A stretch of DNA of 64,000 nt from Oxyruncus cristatus (GCA_013399855.1 VXAY01004360.1:906711-970710), one strand, 5' to 3'. Positions 46,101-59,997 are shown, numbered from the stretch's first letter. Program-made: numbers and translations. The notes: generated by a model not told the origin, from the letters alone.

Positions 46101-49100
46101 GTTTAGCCAAGGATTTCAGATGAAATAGCAAGTAGCACCAAGACTAGATTTAGAGAAAGAAACCAGGCTGAGGCTGCTTTTCGGAAACTTGCTTAAAAAT
46201 TTTTCCCCCTTAATTTCTTTACAGCACAGGAGAGCACTGGTATTGGCTCCACCTATAGCACTGGGGGGTCCTATTGTTTTAAGGTAAATTTTTAAGTTTA
46301 GTTGAACAAATCACAGTCAGACTCTGTTAATCAATAAGCTTTGCATCATGAATGACTTACAGTAAAGCTCCTGTTTTAACTGTCTTCTTTCGGTAACAGC
46401 ATGTTTCTCTTCTAGGTTATTTGTCATTAATCATGTCTAGACTGAGATTTTGTGTTTTGTAGTCACTCTTTTTAAAGATATAATTTACACGAACATTTCC
46501 TGAAATGTTACAGTCAACTTCAGTTTAATTAAGAGACATTGGTGTTACAAGACAACTGGAATTTGTATTCAAGTAATGGAGCAGAAAATTTTGCAGAGAA
46601 AACCACCTTAATGAAGTAGTTTTGCCTTAGAAAAGTAGTTATGTTTCCATAGGAAGAAGGGAGCAGTTTTGTCTTCATTTTCTTTATTCCACACAGAGAA
46701 ATCTATATAAAGACTCTGAGACAGTGAGCATGCCATGATGCAGCCTGACTGCACTGGAGAGTTTATTACCAAATTTTATTCTGGACTTTACATATTTACT
46801 GGAATTAGCTACCATGTGACTTGGTCTCAGAAGTGTTTCAGGGTAGTTTATATAATAGAGAAAACTGTACAGGTGGTGTCATTTATATGAGACAATATGC
46901 AGTTCCAGATTCTACTAATTGTGATTTTTTTGGGCAACATTTTAGTTTTGAGAAAAATTGAGATTTGGTCAGAAGAGAAGGCCATCAGTCCAGTTGATAT
47001 GCTAGCCTTGTCCAAGTTGGCCAAACAGCCAATTTGTTCCAGGATCTATCCAGAACAATTCTGAATCTCAGTTATTTGCTAGATTTTAATTTCTGTCTTG
47101 GAAGAATAACTTCCCAAGCCAACCATTTTCTACAAGTCTGAATTTTATTTCCCAGTGAACCTTTCCTAGACTTCAGCAACAACCAGAAAGCATCCCTAAT
47201 GCAGCCAAGATATTTGCAGTTCCAAGAGTATCACAGTTTAGATCTGTGCTTTATTGTGTATCTGGATCAAAACATCAGCATTTCAGACAATTCAGTTCTG
47301 AAATTCTAGGTCTACTTGTACTTGTGATCTGAATTTCTGCCTTGTTTACATTAGCCTTCCTATCTGGATTTTACAGAAAAGGGAAAGAAACCAAAAGACC
47401 AAGTGACTTGCTGCAGATTACACAGAGAAGTAAATCAGCCATGACCAGAACCTTATTTAGTGCTGCATGTATTAGCTTAAATTGGATTTGCAGCATTATT
47501 TGCTCTGTTTTGTTGCATAGTATTGTAAGGGATTTGGCAGAAGATTTGTTTATGTGACAGAGAGAAGAGTTATAAATAATAATGTTTTGTTCCTACAGGT
47601 GCTGGTTTACAAATAAAATGACTGCAGGAGAAACAGAGTCTGAAAATAAAGTGCCATGTATGTGAGTTCAAAATGTACTAATTTATGACATTAAGACAAG
47701 CCAGTATGCATTTTGAAATACTTCTTATAAGACTTCCAATTCTCCCAGACAACATGCATTGTCCATGTGGAGATGAATAATTGCTGTCCTTGAAAGCCTG
47801 TACTCCAGAGCTGGTGGAAAGCTGTGCTGTCAGTCATCCCAAAGGATGCGTTTCTATGAAGTACCCACCAATTAAGAACACAGATTCCTCACAAAACTTT
47901 CCTAAACTTCACAAACAGTGCTGCGCTGTGAGAGACACTGCTGCAAATTTCCCTTCTGCTTGATTTGGGTTTTTCAGGATTGAAAAGTTCTCCTCCTCAG
48001 CAAGCAATATAAGCTGTTTCATCAGGCTCTTCCAAAAACTGAGATCCTACCTGCAGCCTCTGGATGCAAATCTAATGCACGTGTGGGCCATTTTCCCTAG
48101 AGTTTCCCAAGAGGTTTGAGGTTTTCTTTGAAATAAATTCTGCACTTTAGGAGCTACTGTGAAGCAGGGGAATGCTTTGAGACTGGGAGGAACCAGTCTT
48201 CCTGGTGGATGTTTTCCTTCTGATTCTAGGTCTCTGAGCATCAGAGGTTTGAAAACATGTAGCAGATTCACAGGAATTTATTGGGTCAATTACACCCAGA
48301 GAGAAAGAAGTAAAAGAACTGTAGAAATTTTTAACAGCTATTTGTTTATGTAGTGACATAGGCATAACCAGAATGAATAGAGTGGGCAAAACCTAAAGTA
48401 GATACTTGACACCACCAGTGATCTATAGCAGAATTTGTATGTTTTTACCAGGAACAGATTTCTGTCTGGAAGCAAGCAAAGCAGGAGACAAAGGAAAAAA
48501 ATTGTCTCTGTTAAAACTGTTTGGAGGGTGCTGTCTGAGAGGTTTAGTAATTAGATATACTTGTAAGTCAGGGCAGGTGTTTGCCTGGGGGTTTTTTTTT
48601 AGGTATGTGACTTACCTACTGGGTCATGTTATACTGCAAGATAATACAGTCACAGAAATACTTTAAATTGCTTTATGTAGGAAATTTCTAGTCAACCATG
48701 TCACAGTGATGTCTCAAGGTAAATTGCAGCAAAGCTTGTAAGAATGTTTTTGCAAATTATTTAGGATGTCATAAACAACATTTTTCTGGTTTTAGTGACA
48801 CTGATAACTCATAGCTATTGAAGTAAGCCTTTACCTCTCCAGTGATAACAGACAGGTGATTAAGACACTGTTTGAAAATAATACTATGTCTCATATGCCA
48901 CTCAACAAGGATAACTTTTTTTTCTTTCAGCAGGCTATTGTGAAGCTTTATTATTGCTTGTAATGAGGTTCATGATATTAGAGTGGAAATTGTACCAGTA
49001 ATTACTCAAGTCAGAATATCCTGACATGAGCAAATAACATTTTTCAAACCCCAATTAACTGAGCTGAGTGAAGATTCAGAACTACATGTAGGTTATTATT

Positions 49101-49744
49101 GGTGACCTATGGAAATTATAAATGTATAATTATTTCTCGAACATTCAAGCCAGCAGTTACTTAAGCCATTTAAGCAGTAGAAACATGTTTAGGAATACTT
49201 TTAGTAAAAGCAGTAAAAGAAAGTATTTAAAACAGTAGATTTTAAATGTGAGGTAGGAACCTAGGGATTTGAGAAACAGCAAAATTCTAAGATAAAACTA
49301 CTATTTCCAAACAATTTAAAAGTTGAGGTTATACAAAGTCACTATTGAAATAGCTACAGCAAATATAAAGTTTTCCACATCAGATAACACACGGGTCAAC
49401 CATCATTATGGTATTAAAATTAGAGAATAAATCAGAGATACTTAATAATCTCATGTGCATCTACCTTATTGAACAAGGTGACTAAGAACACTTATTCAAA
49501 ATTAAGCATTGCAGAATTGTTGTGGAAACCACTGCACAATAACATGCACATAGAACTAACTGTAGCTCCAACGTTGAAGTAGTAATCATAAAGGAGGAAA
49601 TGGGAGGACAACAAACAGAAAGATGGGAATACCCAGCACAAAAAGAGGTTCCAGACTTCTGGTGGCTGTGGGTAACATGGAACTCCTTTAAATTCTCATT
49701 TTTTTATCTAATTTTCATGAACCTATATCCCAAGCAACCATGCT

Positions 49745-49812
49745 CTATCAAAATCAACCCACCAAAAAACCCAAAACAACCAAAAAACCCAAAGCCCAAA
49801 AAACTCCAAAAC
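49745..49812. repeat. A/C-rich low-complexity tract
   Basis: Repeated CCAAAAAACCC-like words in the downstream intergenic region. It resembles the 38.5-kb tract and has no coding value. Confidence 0.85.
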
Positions 49813-52800
49813 ATTAGGTGGAATACTTTTTAATGAGATCTAGAGAAATGAGACAACATTGGTTTCTGAAAAAAATTGTTGTGCCCTTATTTGGAAAAGG
49901 AAAAGGGCTGGATTTCGCTCTTTGGTGTATCAGTGTAAGCAGAACAAAATGTGTCCAGGAAATATATAATTGGATCTATGCCACCTGCAAAGTAATTTTG
50001 GTCCCTCTGATACTGTCTTCTCCTACAGGTTTATGGGCTAGAAATTCTTTATATAGAGAACTGGTTTACTAGTGAGTTTTTACTTCTGTTTCTCCACTCT
50101 TAAATGTGGGGAGTGAAACCAGCTCAGGTTGTACAGGTAACTCCTGAGGGCACTTCATGAGTCCATCATATGCAGGAGGTTACCAACAAGAGCTAATGAT
50201 TATCTTGGTAAACATGTAAGTCTTTAAGCATCTCAACAGGGACAAAGGGTTTCTTATTTTTTCAATGATTGGCACAGAATATCAGGTACAATAGGAAGGG
50301 AGTAGAAAAGGAGTTTCTCATTGCATTACAAGAGTTTCTTTTTCAGGACAAAATTTAATCATCAAGAAATATCATTAACACAATATGACTCTCTACCTAA
50401 GGGGATTTCTAGAAGTAATGATTCATACATCAAAACAGTCCCTCCAGCACATAGATGAGTCTCCATTTCTATTTTGAAAAATTCTAAAATGTAAAAGACT
50501 TTTTTTCAAATCTGATTTCTTTTGTAATGATATGAACTATTTATACTAACATATTGTGGCATTTGAGGGAATCTGAGCAAAATACAGACTTGTCTATATA
50601 AAAAAACTTTATAAAAAGTTTTCTGATTACAGTGTGTTAGGGTCTGTATGAAGTCAAGCAAGTCATTAAAACTAACTTCATTTTCCTTGCTGTATTTCTG
50701 TCTGACACTGAAAATATAAGTCATCTGATAAAGGAACTTCTGATCCTCAGTTTCAAGTCCTGTCTGTAGAGTCCTCAGGTGAGTAATTAAATTCAAAAAC
50801 TTTTGAGGACCCCCAAGCATAATTTTCTTTTGTTGTATCTTTATGCTACTGGAAAAGGTCTAGGACAGGCTGTACATATGTAAAACCAGCCTCAATCCTA
50901 AATTCATTGACACCGATTTCAGATTGGATCAAGATGACTTACATAGCAATTTCACTTGAATGGCACTGAACACTGGATTGAAGAATCCTTCTTGATGGAA
51001 ATTCCTGCTTACCTTCTGGCCCTCAAGCTCATTTTGTAATCTTTTAGTTGCAATAAACTTTGATCCTATGATGTTACTTGAACTTAAAGCTCATTTTCAA
51101 AGCCAAGATAGATAGGATCTAATCCTACTTTTACTATGATGTAATACTGCATAATACTGTTATCTGAGATTACTTAGGAAACTTAAATAATGCTTAAACT
51201 GAGACAACTTTGGTAAAAAGTCTGTGTGGGTGAAACAGAGGAACACCTTTGATGCAGGGAGGTGGAAAAACAGTTCATGTCAAATGAAAGCACAGGATCC
51301 CAATGGCTTCAAAAAGTAAAAATACCCTTCTAAAGATGGCTATGAGGAAATTATGTGAAAAAAGCAATACAAATACTAAGAAATCCCCTAGAGGTGACAC
51401 TTGGCTTTAGATAAGGGGTTAAACACTCACTTAGAATGTAAGGATCCTTTATTTAGCTCTTTTTTTTGCCCAAGAGGATTCACATTTGCCACCACCCATG
51501 AGAGCTGCTCACCTGGCAGAACAGCCTGGTTTGGATTGCATCAGCTGCTTGTATTGTACTTTCCCTTTGCACAAGATCAACAGTCTTGGCTGACAGGACT
51601 GGGTCTTGGGACTCCTATCCATCTGCTGAATGTCTGAGACATTACATACAGTCATGAATTGTCACTTCTCTACATCTCAGTGAAATTTTAGATGTTTTGT
51701 GAAGGGCTAGGCAGTTTTTTCAGCAAGACAGAGATGTTTCTCCATCCAGAGAATAACAATTAAGGACACGTGGGGAGGACAGTGGGAAGTGTGGGCTAAA
51801 GTGTCTCCAGGGCAAAAAGAGGGCAGTAGATCTTCAGCGCTGAAAAGGAAATGTAAATTCTGCAATTCATTTCTGTCTGTTGCTTCCTAGAAAACATTTT
51901 CATATAAAAGAATATGGTATGAGGTCAAAAGGTACTGGGAGGAATTCATAGGATGGTCCAGATTAGCTGAACAGCTGAACACTTAGAGTTAATTCCCAAC
52001 TTAAGTCTCAGAAAATCAGCTGAAGGCAGTCATTCTGTGTAAGAGTTAATTGAACCCTGAAGATTCAGATGGGCATACGAAGCTAGAGAGTGGAGAAATA
52101 CTAGACTTTTGGGAGGATAAACATCAGTATGGATATGTTAAATGAAGCTAGGAAATGAGGGAGGAATTATCACTTGCATTTTGTTTTACTGCTTTTTGAG
52201 GATAGATGAAAACACTGTGAGGGACTTTTACCAGTTGCAGATTTGAATTGACAGAGAGACTGCAATCTGGCTAAACTTAAACCTTTTGTATTTATTCTTT
52301 CTGCTGTGACCTTAGTTTTATAAAAGTTTGCTAAAGCTTGAAAAGCAAATTGCAAGTCTAGTGGGTAACAGCAGCTCAAAGCCTGCAAGTGCCCCTAGTG
52401 CCTGTTTGAAAGGCTCTAATGAGGCCAAGGCAGCTTTGTTTTGGAATCGAGGAGCATGACTGCTCTTGAAGAATTTTGCTCTTTGCAAGGAAAATTGTCT
52501 CATTTGCAAAACTGTCTCAAAGCAAAGACCTCTGTTTTGCCTCTGATCACCATCGCCCTGTATTCTCTGGTTGAGTACTGCTATGGAAGTGCTACAACTC
52601 CGCTCTGGTTTTTGCCTCTTTTTGTTGAGCCTTTGGTGAGCTGGAGGTGAGGTTCATTTGGTCACCTGTGCATGAGGCCTTGAAACTTCCTTGAAAGGTG
52701 CTTTAAAAGTAACTTATGATAATGAATTCTGCTATTCTTGTAGAACAACTGCATTTCTTTTCTAATACAAGTAAACTTTTATTGATCAATAGTCATACAC

Positions 52801-54407
52801 CAACCTTGGCAAGCTTTTGCTTTTCAAGCATTGCTTCACACATTGTGCATTAATTTTTTTGAGAAATACAAAAGCAAGTTAGGGACATACAACGGTTCTT
52901 GAAGAACACAGATCATAATTTATAAGGGGACATCAAACACAATCAAAATATAAAATTCTACTGCAGGCCTAATTTCATTTAATGTTAAGAAAGACATTAA
53001 TTTTGGAACAAATGTTATACTATACTTGTTTCAGAGCTTTTCAAAGTCTCTAGCTGTAAAGATAGCAAATGGTTGACAAAAGAAATCCCAGGAAATTCAT
53101 ATCTTAAAACATCAATTTGTTTTACTAGCTGGGATTAATTCTATTGTACCCTCTTTCTCTCAGTAATTATTGCTAGCAACAAAAAATGCACTATAAGTTA
53201 CTACAATTCAATACGATACACACCTGAATCAAAATAACAGTCAGCTAGTGCACATCTGACTGACAGCCCCAGGGGTCAGACATAAGACTACATGGCTGTC
53301 TGCACACTGTGTTTCCCCCCTTACAAACACACTCACACTTGCTCAGGGGGAGGATGTATATCTTACCTGTAACAACAGGTCAAGGGAGGTAACTGCTGCA
53401 ACCTTGCTGGAAAACCATTCCTTGAAGGTGTTCCCAGCACTAATACGAGAACTACTGTTCTTTCCCTCCAGAGCCTAGGAGCAGGCAGCATTCCTGCAGG
53501 TGGCCCTCATTACATGAAAGAGGAGCTATAAATTACTGCAGGCTGGGTATGTAGGAACTCTCTCTGCCTTTCTGGCTCTGACCTCTTCTGCAGTTTGTGC
53601 TGCTCCATTTCAGGGTGGTACTGCAGTACTCTGGGGAAGCAACATTGCCTGGGTGATGGGTAGGGAAGTGCATCATTCCTGTAGGCTTCTTGGGCTGTGG
53701 TACTGCTGCACCTTGACCTGAGAATGTGGAAAGTGGCTTTGAGTAGCATCATTTCCTCACTACAGGAGGGTGAAGAAGGGCACCTAGAGGTGGGAAGGTA
53801 TGTGCTTCTAGCCTGACTTAATCATCTTTAAAAAGTTGTGGAAAATGTATACCCCGTATAAGCAAGCTTGCTGTTTCTGCCTGGGCCCTCCTGCTGTGCC
53901 TTGTGGGGTGGGAGCCTGGCTGCATGGTGTAACAGGCACAACCTGTGAGCACCCCATCCCAGCCTTGTGTGTTTCTGTCCCACCAGTAAGTAGGAGTTCT
54001 GGTTTGGGCATGTAACTCTTCTAGGCGATATTACTGTGGGAAGCACTTGCTTGACCTCTAATGTCTATTTTGGAAAGAGTCACTATGTTAGAGCTGTTGC
54101 CTCTCTGCTAGTGGGTACTGGAAGTGGTAAATAGTTTGGCCCCTTGTGCAGCGTAATTTTAATTTGCCCATTAAGCTGCTTTTTGGTGCTTTTTTATTTT
54201 TCCCCAAAGAAGTATGAAATGTGAATTATGTGGAGGTGGTACACAGCTGTGCTGAGTAGCCCAGCTTTCTGTTCATCTCACAGCATGACAGGATTTTAGC
54301 TCTGGTCCATGGCTTTCTACCCTCAGCTCTCCTCTCAGTCCTTGCCTTTGCTAATAGCAACTGTGGTGATGAGGGGGAATTCTTCCTGGAATTGCACAGT
54401 TGATAGA

Positions 54408-55680
54408 TCATAGAATCATAGAATTAACTGGGTTGGAAGAGACCTCCGAGATCACCAAGTCCAACCCCACTGTGATTACTAGATCATGGCACTCAGTGCC
54501 ACATCCAGCCTCATCTTAAAAACCTCCAGGGACAGAGAATACATCACCTCCCTGGGCAGCCCATTCCAATGCCTGATCACTCTCTCTGTAAAGAACTTCT
54601 TTCTAGTATCCAACCTAAACCTCTCCTGGCACAGCTTAAGGCCATGTCCTCTTGTCCTACTGCTGATTGCCTGGGAGAAGAGACCAATCCCCACCTGGCT
54701 ACAACCTCCTTTCAGATAGTTGTAGAGAGTGATGAGGTCACTTCTGAGTCTCCTCTTCTCCAGGCTAAACAACCCCAGCTCCCTCAGCCTCTCCTCACAG
54801 GACTTGTGCTCAAGTCCCTTCACCAGCCTGGTTGCTCTTCTCTGGACCTGCTCCAGCACCTCAATATCCTTCCTGAACTGAGGGGCCCGGAACTGGACAC
54901 AGCACTCCAGGTGTGGCCTCACCAGTGCTGAGTACAGGGGCAGAATCACCTCCCTGTTCCTGCTGGCCACACTGTTCCTGATCCAGGCCAGGATGCCATT
55001 GGCCTTCTTGGCCACCTGGGCACACTGCTGGCTCATGTTCAGCTTCCTGTCAATCCAAACTCCCAGATCCCTTTCTGCCTGGCTGCTCTCCAGCCACTCT
55101 GTGCCCAGCCTGTAGCGCTGCAGGGGGTTGTTGTGGCCAAAGTGCAGGACCCGGCACTTGGCCTTGTTGAACCTCATCCCGTTGGAATCAGCCCAGCTCT
55201 CCAGTCTGTCCAGGTCCCTCTGCAGAGCCCTCCTGCCTTCCAGCAGATCAACACTCCCCCCCAGCTTGGTGTCATCTGCAAATTTACTAATGATGGACTC
55301 TATCCCCTCATCTAAATCATCAATAAAGATATTAAACAGAACTGGGCCCAACACTGATCCCTGGGGGACACCACTAGTGTCCGGCCACCAACTGGATGCA
55401 GCCCCGTTCACCACCACTCTCTGGGCCCGGCCCTCCAGCCAGTTCCTAACCCAGCACAGAGTGCCCCTGTCCAAGCCGTGGGCTGCAGCTTTTCCAGGAG
55501 TATATTATGGGAGACAGTGTCAAAGGCTTTGCTGAAGTCCAGATAGACACATCCACAGCCTTCCCCTTATGATCAGGTGACCAGCCTGGTGGATAAAAGG
55601 AGATCAGGTTGGTCAGACAGGATCTGCCCCTCCTAAACCCACGCTGGCTGGGTCTGATCCCTTGCCCAGATGCAGACTGG
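54408..55680 (-). mobile_element. CR1 LINE copy of about 1.27 kb with part of ORF2
   Basis: The longest mobile element in the window. Its 3' end is at 54408, with inverted ATAGAATCATAGAATT units. It runs up through reverse-transcriptase sequence to about 55680, where it is 5'-truncated in the usual LINE manner. The last 331 codons of the frame are open. Upstream of 55474 two single-base losses (near 55550 and 55490) break the frame ahead of the FSKAFDT-like segment. The low divergence suggests a younger insertion than the other CR1 pieces here. Confidence 0.94.
54479..55474 (-). pseudogene. CR1 ORF2 remnant: reverse transcriptase C-terminal part
   Basis: 331 open codons of CR1 ORF2, opening at a TTG rather than an ATG, so this is not a natural start. 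Residues 35-44 are the RT motif [10 protein letters not shown] and residues 65-68 are FADD, the polymerase catalytic box. Thumb and C-terminal CR1 sequence follows ([17 protein letters not shown], then [16 protein letters not shown]), ending in a stop at 54479-54481. The endonuclease domain and the N-terminal RT fingers are absent by 5' truncation and frameshift. The copy cannot make a functional retrotransposase. Plus-strand frames over this interval are antisense shadows. Confidence 0.93.
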
Positions 55681-57749
55681 CCTTTGAAAAAGCCTTTAAT
55701 CGTTGCTCATAATGTACTTCGTTTCTTGAGCTCAGATATGCAAGTCTGTATCTCAGTCATATCACACATATGTCTGCAAAAATAAGCAGCTACTGTGCTA
55801 TTCATTTGGAAAAGGTAATGGAAATACAGCATGTCACACACTAAAAAAACTCCAAACCTACAAAAATTGTTAGTTCTGTCTGTTTGAAATTCAAAACACA
55901 CGAGAAATTAATTCAATTTGGGGTTTGGGTTTTTTCTTCTTTTTTTTACCAGAAGAGGATGCACATAACACTTGCAGTGTTTGTAGCTCTATTTTGCTTT
56001 CTCATCTTCAAGCTAAGGTCATCTTTAAAAAGACAAATGCAAACTGATTGAAGGAGAATAAGTCATAATGCATAATTGTGTTTACATTAGAAATTCTTGA
56101 TTTCCTATTTGTTTTGTGTGCATGCTTTCTGCAGTTTTTATTGATTTCAATGTTTGTTCTATTGGGGAGGTAATAATTCCCTTTGAAACTAAGGACACTT
56201 GATGTTGCAAAGCTCCTGTAATAACAGAAGATTGGTGCAGTTTATATTGAATAGACCTTACTAGTTTCCAGACTGAATGTTTGATCCCTTGAAGAGGAAT
56301 TTGTGAAGCTGAAGTATATCACTATGACTTCAGTTAGTGCTGCATTCACTCCTGTTCTTAGTGCGTGAGATTATGATTTACTGAGTGAAAACCAAGCAGC
56401 GTGCACAAGCCTCAAAAATAAATTGTAAACAAAACCCTCCAATGTTCTGGTCCTTTCCTCTGTTTCAGGGTAGAGCTTCCGCTCTGTCAAAGCCAGAAGG
56501 GTTCTCTGTGAATCTTTTTGATGGATGTGTTGTTTCTCCACCATTTCTTCAAATATTACTGCAATTGCTGAAAAGGTCATATGTTTGTTGTGTACAGATT
56601 TGAGTGCCTTTTGCCTGAGTTGACATACTAAAAAAAAAGTGGGTAGTTAGTGAATGTAACATGCTCTATCTAAATGTAATTTAGAAAGTTTATTTTCTTG
56701 ATACTTTGTGTTTTTTTCCTGAAGTCGATTGAAAGATGGGTCTTTTAGGAACACTGTAATAAAGTTATTTGATGTATTTAAGCAGAGTACCTCTTTAGCA
56801 CTTAGCTTGAAGTCACAAGTGAACTAGTGCCTTGATCCTCAGTCACCCAAAGTGTCTGTATCACAGTGATTGGAAGTTTCTATTACTTAATGTGTAATCT
56901 TATGTCACATTGATGTTACTCTTATTGATTTATGCTTGAAGTTTTGCTTACTGTCCTCTCTCTCTATTTCTAGGCAGTCTCACCTTCTCTGCTATCACAG
57001 TGTTTCACAGTCTACATTACAGAAAGAAAATTAAGAAGTTGTAATTTTTTTAAAATTTTGTGAATTTTCTGTAACCAGAATCATATTATTCTAGATCTGA
57101 AATAAAAACTCCATTATGTAATTGGGATGATGATTTTCTTGTACTGCTAAATGTAACTACTAACAGAAGCATCGACCTGTGGAAAAGTAGTCTGTTTCAT
57201 CAGTTAAAGTTAATGAAGACCTAAATGTATTTCTTGGGTACAATTCCCTCTGTGTATGCTGGAGTATAACAGGTGATCTCACCATGTTTCATCGCAGCCA
57301 CATCCACCCTGGTGAGATACAGAGTTGTTACTTTATCATCCTGTTGGTGTTTCTGCCCAAAATGGACCCTTTCTGCATGGTCCAGTTGAGGTAGCAAAGC
57401 TGTTCTTGCTCCTCTTAGTAAGGAAGTGTTTAAGCAGTTGGAGGGGATAGGCTGCAGCTACCATCTCTTTCCCTTCTGTCCCCGGGGGCTTTGCCATGTG
57501 CCCCACTGCTATGGCATTGAGGGGGCAGGGATGAGTTTTTCCTTGGTTCTTGGGGAGGGAAGGAGGGTGTTTTGGGGGGGAGGGTTGGTGTCTCTGAAAG
57601 CAATGAGTGTGGCAGGGTAAATGAAGGCTCAAACATTCTTCCCTACCACTTGAATTGCTTTGTTGCCTTCAATTTATCTTTTCTGACCCTGAATTAAGGG
57701 CAATGTGACTGTACTTTTATTTCTTCCCATCCACTCACTTTGGCTGCAG

Positions 57750-57887
57750 TAAACGTTCAAGCTGTGCTGCAGCTGCTAAGAAGCCTTGATCCAGCCCGAC
57801 TGGAGCTGTTGAATTCAGCTCTCCAACGTCTAACAGAAGTGGCTTCGTGCAACACGCAAACAAAAGCCGCTTTTTTTCAGCCAAGGT
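57750..57887 (+). CDS. Unidentified protein-like open segment, possible exon or retrocopy fragment
   Basis: After a pyrimidine tract and CTGCAG acceptor-like site (57744-57749) the frame reads VNVQAVLQLLRSLDPARLEL and then LNSALQRLTE, an amphipathic Leu-rich helix-like peptide. The frame stays open to 57961. A possible donor lies near 57886/57887 (CCAAG followed by GTGCTG). CpGs are clustered in the first 130 bp, unlike the flanks, as expected for coding or recently acquired sequence. I do not recognise the protein, and it is not an RPS6KA2 or RNASET2 exon that I know. It could be an exon of an unannotated gene, a processed-gene fragment, or chance. No start codon is proposed; the only in-frame initiator is TTG at 57740. 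Confidence 0.25.
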
Positions 57888-59997
57888 GCTGCTACTGCTG
57901 CAATAGGAACAGGGCAGAGATGGGAGTGTGTCCTTGGTATCTCTGCTGTATTACACTGTAAGCTGCTCCTTGAAGAGCTATCTTGTATATTTTTGGGAAA
58001 ACAGTCTCTTCTGAGCTTGTGAGATGAAGACATGAAGTCACAAAGTTTACTGTAGCCTTGTGTTGCGGGAAAACTTTTGCTAGAGCTAATATTTATTGAA
58101 CATCTTTAACTGGTGTTTGCCAGTGTGTACGTGGAATTATCATTTTACCACCTTAATTAGGAATATCCCAGTTGGTTGCACAGGAAATTGTGTAAGAAAT
58201 TACTTGACTGAATGCTTCTGAGGGTCAGCATCTTTGACACAAGAAATCCCTTTATTTGTTATTAGATATAGGATGTAGCAGGTAAGGCTACCCTGTGTTT
58301 GGCAACTCTGCTTAATGTCTTGCATGGCAAGCTTTGGATATTAGGCAAATTGTCAGCAAACCAGCTCAGGCTTTCTAGCTGTGCAGGCTTGTATTGCAAA
58401 CATGGTGAAAGTATCCAAATGGCTTATTGAAAAACAGTCACCACCCAGTTTACTGTAGGTGGCACTCAAGTGGATTGTAGCACTTGAATGATGCCATGTG
58501 CTGTCCCTTGGTGCTGCTTTCAGTCTTGTGCACTGGCTCCCTACAGCCCCAAGGCATGCAGGTTATGAAGCCAGACCCAACGTTGTACCTCAGCTAAACT
58601 GACAGCTCAGTGCAGGATCACAGTCGGGCCCCTGCTGTGCTACCCAATTAGCCCTACTGAGGACATCAGCTAAGCCATGTCTGTACTGAAGACAGTCTAC
58701 TGCAGATATCTGAACTATGTTTCTGTTTTCCAAGTTAATTCTTCCAGTACTTAGCTATTAGGCAATATTAAGAACTGACTAATGTAGGATATGATAAGTA
58801 CCTGCAGCCATAATGCATATAACTAACAAATGAGAAAAGTGTTTGTTTTTATGCAGCTCCTAATAGCCTTCATCCCTGTTCTGTAGAGGCACAAGGCTGG
58901 CTTGTAATAGCTGTCCATTGCACCCTTTAAACTGAAGGTGTCCAATTACTATTGTTCCTTTCTAAACATATTGATTTTAATGGTCAGTCTAGACCTTTCC
59001 ATTAAACAGGAATGGTGAAGCCAGAGCTTTGCAAAAGTTAAAAATTAAGCCAATCTTCTATTTAACTTTGAGCATTTTGTATTTCATGGGACTCAGCAGG
59101 CATGGTTTTAGTTTGAAAATGCTAAGTTATGAACACTACTCATAATATACTGAATGCCTTGTCTGCCACTGCTTCCTCTTGTGTTTCTCAGGTATGTACT
59201 TTACAACTAAACTAAGTAAATTGTTTCAGCAGCATTAACGACACCTCTATTATTGGAGTAAACAACATTTCCCCTGTGAGTGCCACGATCATCAGTGTGT
59301 AGGTATTGTTTTGTGTTTATCTCCAGGTTCTGCACAAGTGGTGGCGAAACATTCAAGTGCTGAGCTTGAAAAAGTTAATACTGAGGCGCTGAACAAAGAC
59401 AGCTTCTGCTGAGAGAATTTAGTCATCTTGTTTTAGGAGTGACTGTAAAGCATTTCAACATCTGCTCTCATGGAGAAAAAGAAATGTGGGGGATTTTATT
59501 TGTTTACTTGCTTTCAATCAGGAAGAGTAGCTTTTGGTAACTTTAGTATAAAACAAAAAAAGGATAGGCAGCTTAACTTCCCTCCATAAATGATGTATGG
59601 ATCCTGCACAGTTTAAAACCTGCCCTACTTTTATGAGTTACTTAGAGCATTTGACACATACTCATTCACTACAGATTTCATCCATCTAATACAAGCTTGA
59701 TTGCACTGATTATAGGAAACTAGTCTTGCACAGCATGTTTCTTCCATATTTGGGATGGTGTAGTGACAGATTGAGGTTAATATGGGACTATGGTCATGCT
59801 TTCTACTTCTTTGCCATAAGGCTGCAATTTATGGTAAATTAGAATGGCTGTTGATGGATCTGCCTGTGATGGTCGTGGTCTGGGATGTGCTCAGATCTCA
59901 CCACTTGCTGTTGAGGTTCTGTGTACGTGTTGCCTTCTGCCACTGTATGTTGCCAGCAGTGTTTTCTTCATCACAGGGGTGAGCAATCCTTTAGCTG

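Larger units (their letters stand above)
40096..54407. other. Region downstream of RNASET2, no recognised exon
   Basis: It includes the 7-N gap, the AT-rich palindrome at 43.1 kb and the A/C tract at 49.75 kb. 41.7-42.9 kb is GC-richer. 44.9-46.2 kb is repeat-free and AT-rich with many ATTA-type words. I compared the region by eye with the RPS6KA2 N-terminal exons expected by synteny and found none. Short frames (for example the minus-strand 104 codons at 50506-50820) are not recognisable. Confidence 0.6.

Noticed and set aside
50506..50820. A 104-codon minus-strand frame.
   Set aside because: No family recognised, no CpG or splice signal that stands out, and length is within chance for AT-rich DNA. 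A database search could still revive it.
54486..55535. Plus-strand frames of 77-135 codons.
   Set aside because: They are antisense to the CR1 reverse-transcriptase frame.
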